64,000 bases of DNA from Euglena gracilis (lineage: Eukaryota > Euglenida > Euglenophyceae > Euglenales), in the NCBI GenBank assembly GCA_039621445.1, contig CP154954.1, positions 50,633,847 through 50,697,846 of the forward strand, in the 5' to 3' direction. The position numbers were made by a program, and so were the translations under genes. Positions 32,038-42,302 of the stretch are shown piece by piece. Position 1 is the stretch's first letter. Each line of letters starts with the position of its first letter. The notes beneath the pieces are model-generated. The model was given only the letters and a program-made list of their open reading frames with translations. It was not told the DNA's origin and did no database searches.

Positions 32038-35033
32038 ATGGCGCCCACAACCCATGTCTCGACGGCGGTGCGGAGGGGCCGCAAGGCCAAGGTGGAGGCC
32101 GGGCACGGCGTGTGCCTTGACTACCTGAAGGGGAAGTGTACGCGGGAGCGGCCTGAGCTCGGCGTGATGTTCCCGATGGCCTACTGCCGGGTGACATTTT
32201 TCTTGGGAACGGTGTCGTGTGTGTGTGGTCTGAATCTATCGTTATCAGTAGCAATCATTGGTACCACCCCCTCCACTCCCAGGCATTCACCGACCCCCCC
32301 CCCCCCCGCCTCCCTCCTGGGATTGGTCAAATTGAGCCAGGCTGGCAGCCGGGGATGCGCTTCTATTTGGACCCTTCCTGCCCAATTTTTGTTGATTTCC
32401 TTTAAAAATTCCATCAAAATGGGGTGTTCACTTGTAGTGGACCGCCGCCTTCGACGGCGGGGGGTGCGCTTTTATTTGGACCCTGCACTTGTGGCGTCCC
32501 TGCACTTCTATTAGGGGGGGGGGCGGGTTTAGTCGGTATTGAAGACTTTTTTATTGAAGAATATTTTTTTGGAATTTGATGCGGCAGTCATTTCATTCTT
32601 CACAGAGTTAAACTAGAATGTGTGATACGCCGGCCGCAGTGGTCCCAGTGCCGCTTCGTCCACCCGGACCTCACGGCGTACCAGCAGCTGTCGGAGGCGG
32701 TGGAGGCGCAGGCCGGGCGAGAGATCTGCGAGGTGTGGGCCATGACCGGCCAGTGCAAGTTCGGCGCCAAGTGCAACAAGCTGCACCCCGACCAGGGCCA
32801 CCCCTCCGGTCCTGTCATTGCTGAATGTTCACCAGAACCCGCAGCCATAGATCCACCTACCTCCCCCCCTTGGGTATAGGGGGGGGCAGTGACCCCTGGG
32901 AGGTGGGCACTGTCCTCCGTGGCCTAAACCCTCTGACCAATTATTTTTTTCGAAAACCCTCCCAACCACAACCCCCCCCCAGGGGTACCACCACGGCCGA
33001 AATCCTTGAAAAAAAAGGAAATTTTCGGGCCAAAGGCTGCTCCATGGCGCACCCGACCCCCGGCGGGGGGGGTGGGGGGAGGGCGTCCAGCGGCCCCAGC
33101 CCACCCATCCACTGCCCCGGGGGGGTATGGTCGACAAGTGTTAAATGAATCTCTCCCTCCCCGACCGCCTCCGACCCTCATGGCCAACCGGGTTGGGCTC
33201 CCCTGACCACCGAGGCGGTAGGGCCCCTGGCCCCATCGTGGTGGCCAGCCCGACGCGGCAGGCCGTCGCCATCTCTGCCCCAGGCCTCGCCCCGGCCCCC
33301 GTGCCAACCCCGGCCGTGCGGTCCGTGCAGCACGTCGTGGCCCCCGCGGCGGCTGAGGCCCGCCGGGGGGAGTCCCCCAGCGGCAACCCCGGCGCCGCGG
33401 CGGCCGTTGGTCCCAAGGCTCCGGACGTGACGGCGGGGTTGGAGAGGTTCGCGGAGTGCATGCGGAACAAGTCGGCGCCGGCGGAGGAAGAGGAGGAGGA
33501 CTACCATTGGCATTCAGCGCCACCCTTAGCTAACTTGCCCCCCCCCCCGTCTGTGTATTGGGGAGGGGATTTCCTGACAAAATCCCCGGTGTCAAATTGC
33601 TAAATCCGTCCAGAGTCATCTTTTTAGTTTTTTTGGGTATTTGTGCCTCCTCTTTCAGGCGGGTGATTTGCTGATTTCTGAGTTGCTGGAAAATCCAGAC
33701 GAGGTCTTTAAAAATGTCGCGTGATCACTTTCAAAGGTGGCTGAAATGGTCGACCCACCATCCAAGGTCGTCCAGCCAATCAGCGCATTTTTTCCGATTG
33801 TTATGAAGGGTGGCAGAGGCCAAAACAACCCACATGGTTACCCAAAGTGACTTACGTGCGCCCCCCCCCCCCCCCGGGCAATTGACGCCCCCGGGCAATT
33901 GACACCCCCGGGCAATTGTCACCCCGTGCCGGCCAATTTGTCACCCCGGGAAATTGTCACCCCCTTCCGTGCTGCCCAATTTGTCACCCCCTGTTTGCAG
34001 CATTGCACTGTGAATTTTCTTTTTGCTGACATGACTCGATTAATCTTCTATTTCGCTACAACGTGCAAAGAACTTTCACATACCAAACGCTGCACAATAT
34101 CATGACCATAGCTGCATTTTTCCTGTGTTCACTTTTGTTTCAGATGGTGTTCTTGGTCATTTGGTTTAAATGTGGCTTATATGGGTGGGCAATTGACGCC
34201 CCCGGGCAATTGTCACCCCCCCTCTGTGCCGACCAAATTGTCACCCCACGGGAAATTGTCACCCCCTCCATGCTGCCCAATTTGTCACGTGACAATTGCC
34301 CAGGGGGGGGGGGGTAAGATGGCTTAAACAGCCCGGAAGATTGCCTCATAGGTGGTGAGAAATGCCCATTGCAAGCATTCATTCATTTTGGTTGGAATTG
34401 CGGCCGGCCACGGCTGGCTCCCACTGCGAACCATGAGGCCGAATTTTTCCTTTGCTTGTAGATTGGACACTGACGTTGGCCGCAGCCTACCATTGTCCCA
34501 ACCATAGAAGTTACCGAAATTAGTGTGGTTGGAGCAACGGTAATGTTGGGTGGCTTTTGGGTAAACTGGTCAACTGTTTGAATTAGAATATCAACCCTTA
34601 CCTCATGCTTGTAAAAAGTCATCAATTTTTTTCATTTTTTTTCATTGGTTGGTTTGCGCCGCAGCTGGCTGCTACCGAATGCCGTCCAACCATGGAGAGG
34701 TGTCATTATTTGTGGTCTTTAAAAGAAAAAGTTCACTTCTTGGTCGGCTGCGCCCATCCAAAAATGCTTGTGACCTTCCTGAATCGCTGGGGTTCTCTTT
34801 CAACCCAGCTCCTGTAGAGACCCCGCCCACTCCTTCCACCTATTTGGCCGTGGGCGTACAGTGCAGGGCCGCGCTGGCAGCAGCCCTCCGGCAAGGCGCT
34901 GGCCGGGAAGGAGTTGGCGGAGGAGGAGGCAGTGCCTCAGTACTCCGCGGCGCGGCGGTTCCTGCAGTCGGTGCTCGGCGTCGACAGCGCGCTGCTGGAC
35001 ATCATCCGCGACCTGAACCTCGTCGGCTGCTGA
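32038..35033 (+). CDS. Gene C: tandem CCCH zinc-finger protein
   Basis: Predicted exons are 32038-32154, 32649-32796, 33215-33516 and 34884-35033, giving 238 residues. The start MAPTTHVSTAVRRGRKAK matches the paralogues. Finger 1 is split: exon 1 ends CTRERP and exon 2 begins CRFVHPD, restoring C-x7-C-x5-C-x3-H. Intron 1 begins GAGCTC, a GA donor where A, B and E have GC. Finger 2 is intact. A long Pro/Ala linker precedes LERFAECMRNK and an acidic run. The last exon is uninterrupted (SVLGVDSALLDIIRDLNLVGC). About 110 bp upstream of the ATG is conserved with gene D, likely 5' UTR or promoter. The exon 3 end is the least certain boundary. T4 lies in intron 3. Confidence 0.82.
33855..34314. mobile_element. 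T4, TA-inserted element in intron 3 of gene C
   Basis: TA lies at 33853-33854 and 34315-34316. It is made of GGGCAATTGACGCC, GGGAAATTGTCACCCC and GCCCAATTTGTCACC subrepeats and ends in CAATTGCCCAGGGGGGG. Unit 2 keeps the empty site as GTGACTTAACACGG with TA at 44349-44350. The subrepeat layout parallels T6. Confidence 0.85.
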
Positions 35034-35868
35034 AGGGCTTGTGTGCCAGTCCACACGTCCGGAGGCGACCGCACATGGCCGCCACTGCGTAAGTGTTCCC
35101 TCTCTTCTCCCTCGCCGCCCCGCGGCTCCCGAGCGCACGCGTGGGCTGCCGTATGGCAAGGGCAACTTGGTGTCGTCTGAGAGGTGTGCCTGATGGGAGG
35201 GGGCAGCAACTCGAGTGACTCATCCTTGGTTTGTGCTTGCTGTTCTCGAAGAACTTTTTGGAGGTTGACAAATGGCAGGTATTTTATCTCGTTTCTCTGT
35301 TGTTGACTCCGACCTCATCAAAATCCTGCTTTGTTTTCCTTATTCGCAGTTTTTCTTATGACTGTTTGATGTATATTATTTTGCACGCCACCAGTCTCAA
35401 AGTTGCTTTTTTCCCCTCAATTTCTCCTCTTGGCGTTCCAGTCTCGCAAAACTTTGCTTGGCTTTTGGCTCGGTGTCTCACACTCATGAGGCTCATCCTT
35501 TCACTCAGTTGATGGGCATGTTGCCCCATTTGCATTTAATGAAATAGAACCTGCATATCCCCCTACGGGAAAGTGTCCTCTATGATTTCTGGGGCCGCTA
35601 ACATGTCCCACAGAGACGTGTCTCATATCCTTGTTTTCCCCATTTGCATAATTGTGGTCACAAGCCCGAAAACGATCGCCATTTTTTCAGAACTTGGAAT
35701 ATGAGCTGTTTAAAAAAATACATTAATGAAATGCCTGCAAAAAATCTTAAGTGGACAAGTGAGCGTGATTCATATCGTGATTTGCAAATTTCAAAATGCA
35801 AATTTCCGCTAATTTTCTGCGATGTTCCAACCACCCGATGTTCCCCCCAAATTCAAAAAGGTCCTGAA

Positions 35869-36582
35869 CAGTCTGTTGCTTGGGGGTTCGTAGTACCGGG
35901 GGGGGGGGGGGCTGGACTGCAGCTCGTCCAAATTTGGACAGCAGGATTCCCAGCAGACCCCCTTGAATTTTTTTCCACTGATCGGTGCTATTTTTTTGAA
36001 CCGCCAAAACTGGCCCAAAAATGCCCATTTTTGGCCAGTTTTGGAATTTCTTTTGAACAAAAACAGCCAAAAATGCATTTAAAAACTCATTTCCACCTCG
36101 ATGCGCAGCCTCGGAGGAGAGTTTTTTCCAGTCGGGGGGACCCCAGACATACACTTAGTCACTGGCCGACCCCCACCCCGGGGGGTGACTGACTGATTTT
36201 TTCAGAGTGACTGATTGGTTTTGGGCCCAAACCCCCTCCCCCCCCAGGGGGGGGGGTGTCGGCCAGGGGTGGGCAAAAGTGGCTTGAGTGACCTCAGGGG
36301 AGTTTGTGGGCCTAAAATGGCTTAAAGTGACTGGAAAGTGGCCGGTTTTTCTGAGTGGCCGACCCCCCCGGGGGGGGGGATAGGGATTGACTGGTTTCCC
36401 GAAAAAAGTGACTGACTGGTTTTTCGAAGAGTGGAGCAACCCCAGCCTCCCTCCCCGGGGTCGGTAAAAAAATTGTATGACCCCAGCACCAGGGGGGGGG
36501 GGGGTCTGGCTAGTCCATTTTTTCCCAGTGTCTAGCAAAATGGCTAGCCAGTGAACCCCCTGGGGTCCCTAAGCAATGGAAT
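35869..36582. mobile_element. F1d, old F1-like element in unit 1
   Basis: The flank GTCCTGAA is exact (35861-35868, 36583-36590). The left end is CAGTCTGTTGCTTGGGG and the interior is a diverged F1. The unit 2 counterpart (47513-47887) is at the same site, so this insertion predates the duplication. It is interrupted by F5b. Confidence 0.78.
36148..36479. mobile_element. F5b, nested in F1d
   Basis: CATACACTTAGTCACTGGC at the left and TAAAAAAATTGTATG at the right are flanked by ACCCCAGA (36140-36147) and ACCCCAGC (36480-36487). The interior carries the F5 motifs GTGACTGACTGATT and GACTGGTTTTTCGAA. The copy of F1d in unit 2 lacks it, so it inserted after the duplication. Confidence 0.8.
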
Positions 36583-36697
36583 GTCCTGAACAAGGTTTAT
36601 TTTTCGTTGTTGTCCATTGGTCATCCCATTTTGTTGACACAGTAAGGTGTTGGCGCATGCTGCGTGAACATCCCTGAACATTGCCATGGGTTGGGAG

Positions 36698-37111
36698 CAG
36701 GCATTTGCTTAAGGGATTGCAGTATCCCTGCTGGACTGGGCTAGTCCAAATTTGGCTAGTGGGTTTTCTAGCAGACCCCCCCCCGGGGGGGGGTCTGCTA
36801 GCAGGGCTAGCTAGTGGAAACTTTTTTTCCAGTGACCGGCGCGAAGCGCCGAAAATTTTGCCAAAATGGCCAAAAATGCCCGTTTTTGGCCATTTTTGGG
36901 AATTTTTGGAACAAAATCAGCCAAAAACCTGTTAAAAACCTCATTTTTCCTCCGGCGCTGTGCGCCGGGGGAAAATTTTTTTCCCAGTCCGGGGGACCCC
37001 CGGACCCCCCCCCCCCCGGGGGGAGGGGGGTCTAGCTAGTCCACTTTTTCCAGTGTCTAGCCGATTGGCTAGCCAGTACCCCCCCCCCGGGGGTCCTTAA
37101 GCAAAAGCCTG
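36698..37111. mobile_element. F1c, present only in unit 1
   Basis: CAGGCATTTGCTTAAGG to CTTAAGCAAAAGCCTG, flanked by GTTGGGAG (36690-36697) and GTTGGAAG (37112-37119). Unit 2 has one GTTGGGAG at 48000-48007 running straight into the shared downstream sequence. Hairpins CGGCGC-GAA-GCGCCG (36837-36851) and CCGGCGC-TGT-GCGCCGG (36952-36968) are intact, so this is a young copy. Confidence 0.92.
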
Positions 37112-37870
37112 GTTGGAAGTGCGACTGATGGAGCTTCAGATGTCCAAATAATAAACCGGCGGGGGAGGGGGCGGCTTCCCTCCCCTCCTCCAGTTAGCTG
37201 TCTTGCGGTCACGGAGAGGCAAAGGAAGGATGGGCCGCCCTGCTTGAAGCCTCCTGCCCCCCAATATCCTAAATGCCCTCGGTCGTTTTGACCAAGCTCT
37301 GTCATGCAGTTGCTTGATGGGGCTTCCGCCACATTCCAGGGGTGGATTGACTGATTTGACTGCTTAATATTGCTTTCCGTGCTCTTTCTAAGGCAATAGA
37401 GCAAAGGTTGCAATGTGTTTTTCTCAACCAAACCCATCTCTTCCCAAACAAAGGGTATGTGTATGTTTGTGATGTGCATGCTTGCATATGTCCATGTGCA
37501 CATGTGTTGGTGTGTGCCATGGGTTGCGTGTTCCACATTGTCTGTGCATCTGTGTTGTATTTTTGTCCGTTTCCAGCTTTTTTTTGCAGAGGAAATCTAC
37601 GGAGTATCAGCCTGATTTTCGATGTTTGGATTTTTTTTCAAAATGGGAACCTCCTCCGCATATTGTGATTACGCGAGGTCTGCGCAGTTGCACGCAGGAA
37701 CTGCTGGTGACCTTTGGCCATCAAACACCGTCCCGGAACGTTGCCAGGGTGCTCCATTCTGCACCTTAGATACGCCAGATCAGCCTGAAAGATCCCTGTG
37801 TGTCCTGGCCCATCCCATGTCGTTTCAACATGAGCTTTTTACTTTGCAGTTTAACAGGCAGTTTAGTCTA

Positions 37871-38375
37871 CTGACCCCCCAGGGGATTTTGGCCCCCTTT
37901 TTTATGCAAATTTGGCCTCTCAAAAGTTGACTTTCTGCCTAAACTTGCGATCTCGGCCCCGTTTTTCAGGTGTTTGGCTTATTTTTCAATGGCCCGCCAA
38001 AATCCTAAAAATGCAAGCTTAAATTTGGGCCCCCTGAGGTTGGCCGCCCGCCCTTACTTTCAGTCGGGGGGGGAAGCCCACCCAGTGCCAAAACTGCATG
38101 GCACCCATTTAACCCTCATGCAAGCACCTTCAATGATGTAGCTCTATGCAGGCATTTTTTTTTTGTCGTTGTTCGACATTTCTAGCCAGAAAGTGGTCAA
38201 ATTTGCCCAAAAGGGCAAAAAGTTGCACAAAACAACCAGAATTGCCCTGATGGCCCGAAAAAACCAATGATGCAAAAACAAGTGGTTTACCGGCCGCAGT
38301 GCCACGCGGTGCACGCACTGCCACGCGGTGCCGGCACTGCGGGGTGGGCATCCCCGTGGCCCAGGCTTTGCACCC

Positions 38376-38423
<48 letters not shown>

Positions 38424-38689
38424 AAGTGGGAACCCTGCCACAAACACACACAAATATTCATGTAAGCACACGCACATACACACACAGACGCGCACACACA
38501 CACAGACGCACACACTAGAACTACCCGACCGACTGCGTTTTATTTCTGGGCGAAAAGAGATTTTGACTGATGCAACCAGGGACCATCCCTGAACTGCACC
38601 TCCGCGAAATTCTGGTAAATTTGCGCAAGTGCGCCTGTTCTAAAGAAAAACGTGTGCAAACCTGGCCGCCTAAATGGGTTGGGGGGACT
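37871..38689. other. Spacer between the tandem units
   Basis: This region is not shared with the end of unit 2. It holds a (GT)n run at 38379-38421 followed by a CACACACGC-rich tail. No gene is seen. Confidence 0.45.
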
Positions 38690-39313
38690 CCGTTCCCCCG
38701 GTTTTTAAAAAAATTGGGGTAATGTCGGCACTTTTTCACGTGGTAGCATGCAAAGCAACAAGAAGCAAGTGCCCCTCCAACTTCCCATTTGGGGCCCCGG
38801 ACTCAATGTCACATCCTTTGAAATTGGCATTTGAGTGCAGTTTTCCCAGATTGGTTAGGTAGACCTCCACCCACCCACCCAAGGCGCTCTCTCCCACATG
38901 CTGCACCCCATTTGCCCTCGTACACACCACACGCGCAACCCTGGATGAGCATGCCCCTTTTTTTTCCACCCCCCCCCTTTGCCCACCGACCCCTATAATT
39001 AACAACCCGACACCTTTTCGAAGGTTTCCTCGTGGTTCGGGTTGAAAATTAATCCTTGTCTTACAGATCACCCACCGTTGGACAGGGGGATGGGGTTGGA
39101 TCGGGAGGGGGGAGGGGTAAATTTTGGTCACCTTTTATGCCACCCTGAACGGTTCTGGATGATCCTCAGGTTGCCACGGATGGACAACAGGTTGGCTTCT
39201 GCACGCTATCCCCATCCACCTCTCTCTTTTTTTGAGATATTCTTTCCTTCAAAATCGTCGTGGGAGCCAGCCGTCGGGTTCCTCGCCCCCCACCCCTCCC
39301 CCTCCCCTCACGC

Positions 39314-39420
39314 ATGGGGCCACAGCACCTCACCGACGCCCAACCTCCTGCGACCGTTGCCGATGGTCTGCCCCCCACCCCCACCCCCCTCCCCCAGGGT
39401 TTGCATCCCAAGGCGGACCA
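39314..39420 (+). other. GC-rich exon-like block, unit 2
   Basis: Counterpart of 29451-29560, reading MGPQHLTDAQPPATVADG in frame after an ATG. The downstream GTTTGCATCCCAAGGCGGAC is nearly identical between units as DNA, so recent duplication alone could explain the similarity. No function is assigned. Confidence 0.25.
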
Positions 39421-41049
39421 GCCTGGGCGACGTGACTGGCGTTGCCAGCACCGGAAGTCCGGGCCGCCGCCATATCCCCCGGGCTGGGTATCGGGATATA
39501 TCTGCCCCGCTGTGTGCCGGGGCTGCAATGGAATGGTGGCAGGCCCTCCCCCGCCATCAAGGTTTGGGGGGCTCGTTTGTGTTGTTGTTTTCCACCCCTG
39601 GCAGTGCAAGGTCGTCTACCGATGCATTTCCAGTGGCCTATTGCACACGGCACACAGCCACGCACCCAGGTTCGCTCTCTCGTTCAGCACACGGTGGACT
39701 TCCGAGTCGGACCACCTCCCTTTGCGTGGCCCCTATCTCCCATAAACTCCACTCGGGCTTTTTTTGCCTCTTTCTCCTGGATGTGTTCAGGCCAAGCCCC
39801 CCCTCCTGCATTATGGGGACGGAGTGCCGAACATTTCCGGCGCAAAGCACCAGAAAAAAATGGCCAATAAATATTCAGTGATGTGGTTTTTGAGGGATTT
39901 TTCTGAGGCCAACCCAAAAAATATAAGGCCAAAAGTTCTTAAGAGGAACAATGAAGAATAGGATTGCGAGGGATATTTTCAATGGGTGTTTTCCACACTG
40001 GAAAGGGTGGGGGGGAACCCCCTGGAGGGTCTGGAAAAAGGCCTGATCTCTGATCGGTTTGTTACCTCTTAGCACCCTCTCACACCTCACGCCCCCGCCA
40101 TCTCGTTTGGCAACTGGAATCCCAGGCGGCAGCCTGCGTTGCTAAGACGCCCCTGGAAGTTTATTTATATCTATGCAGTTGTTTCAACGCAATGAAAGAA
40201 GTGGGAGTCGGTTTTCTGTTGTGAGGGGGGGGGGCGTGCACGATTCAGGGCAGGGGGGGGGGGGGCACACGATTCCATGGCATCTGTCAATAGCCACAAA
40301 CGACGTTTTGCTGAATTGATATGATGATGATGGGTTTGGGTTGGGGTTTGCAAATATATGTTGCATTACGGGCAATAGGCTTCACCAAGCCAGCCGATCA
40401 GTGACATGCCCAGAGTGTGTCTTCATTCAATAACACACCCTTTGGCCACAACCCAGATCAATTTTGGGTGGTTCTGATAGCAAGGTTGATGTTTGGGTTT
40501 TTTTTTTCAAGGGCCGGCTGATTTTTTTTTCCATTGCTCCAGTGGTCGGCCAGACTTTCCAAATTCAAGGTGAATAATAACTTTTCTAAAACCCTGACAA
40601 AAAAAAACCCGACATTTGATGCTTGCTTGAAAGCCAGTCAGCAACCCGCCATCCACTCACTGGATCAAGACCCATCGATCTCGGCCAAAAAAAAATAGTT
40701 CCCGTGCCATTGTTCCAGAAGGACCACGGGGACTGATTTTATGAGAATGATTAGGCGCCAGAAAAGATTTGGGACCCCTGCTAAACACTCCCTCTCCTGG
40801 AATAGGAAATTTTGCTCCATACAGACGGGTCGCCACCGGTCATGGACATGAATCAAATAGCAACCTTTCCCTCGGGTCTTTATTTCCGACCAAACATATA
40901 TTCACCCCACCCTCCAGCAGTGCCAAGAAGAGATGTGCAACGGAAATTACAGCTCATTTTGTGGATCAAAGAACAGAGTTACCTGTTAAAATTTGCAGAA
41001 AATCGGTGCGTTTTTTTAAAAAAAAAATGCAAATATTCATTGCATCCAT

Positions 41050-41186
41050 GTATGGGTGGATGGATGGATGGATGGGTGGGTGGGTGGATGGATGGATGGG
41101 TGGGTGGATGCAGCATACATGCATGTGTGTATCTGTGGATGTATGCATGTATGGATGTGTATATGTATGCATGCATGTATGTATGC

Positions 41187-41219
<33 letters not shown>

Positions 41220-41495
41220 ATATATGCACGTATGTATGTTTATGTGTATGTGTGTATGTATCCATGCATGCATGTATGTATGTATGTATGTATGTATGTA
41301 TGTATGTATGTATGTATGTATGTATGTATGTATGTATGTATGTATGTATGTATGCATGCACGTATGTATGCATGCACGTATGTATGTATGTATGTATGTA
41401 TGTATGCATGTATGTATGTATGTATGTATGTATGTATGCATGTATGTATGTATGTATATGTATGTATATGTATGTATATGTATGTATGTATGATC
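41050..41495. repeat. (TATG)n and (GGAT)n microsatellite, unit 2
   Basis: GGATGGATGGGTGGGT at the left grades into an (AT)n patch (about 41187-41225) and a long TATG array. It lies at the same place relative to gene D as 31255-31568 does to gene C. Confidence 0.95.
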
Positions 41496-42302
41496 AGGGT
41501 TGTCCAGGGGAGGTAAGGTGGTCGGAGGGGTCCCCCCACCCCCACCCCACCAGTGTCGAAGGGGGGTCCCCAACGTCCCCCTCCTCCTCTGCTGGGGCAA
41601 AAATAATCTTCCGGTGTTTCACGCCGGGTGTGCATTTTAGGACCCTCTTGAGGCTCAATATGAAATTTTGGCAAAAAGACCAAAATTCACAGAAAAATGG
41701 TCGGGCTAGGCAGATAGTTGCGAGGAAATCAAAATGTTGTTAAATGGGGCATTTTAAGGGCTTCAATTTAGCTCTCCGGACGTTTCCTTGGATTCCCCAC
41801 CATTTTTGAGAAATTTCAGAAAAATTAGTTTTTTTGCCCCCTCCAAAAAGACCGAAATTTTGCACTCAACGGCGAGAGGTTTGGCGACCGGAAACCGGGA
41901 GGTAGGAGGGGGGTCCCCCCATCCCCCATCCCCCCCCCTAGTTTTGGAAGGGTGTCCCCCCACCCCCCTCCTCCGATGGCTCGCTAACCCCCCCCCTGGC
42001 CGTTGGATTTGGCATTCCCCCCTCCCCCAAATTTGGCCCCGGGCTTCTTGAACATGCTTGCCAATGAGCCAGCGGGGCTCGGTACGAGAGGTCAGATATT
42101 GGCCTCAGATGTTTGATTCCACTTGTCTGAATAACCCCGCAGATGCAAAACCCTTGAACTCTTGGGATCTTGAAACCTTCCCCAGCGGGAAACTGCGGGC
42201 TTCTTTTTGGTGTTCTTGGCGAGAAAGGCGTGGAAAGCAAGGTTAAGGCGACGCTGGGTTCCTTCCACCGCAGTCTCTTTCAGTCCTTTCTGTTAACTTG
42301 CC

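Larger units (their letters stand above)
28263..37870. repeat. Tandem segmental duplication, unit 1
   Basis: Collinear blocks match unit 2: 28284-28625 with 38713-39065; 29400-30480 with 39285-40400; the (TATG)n arrays; 31935-33850 with 42190-44345 including gene C against gene D; 34810-35550 with 46112-46960; 35861-36590 with 47505-47895; 37112-37830 with 48007-48770. Unit-specific insertions interrupt the match, and three short segments are inverted between the units. Confidence 0.85.
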
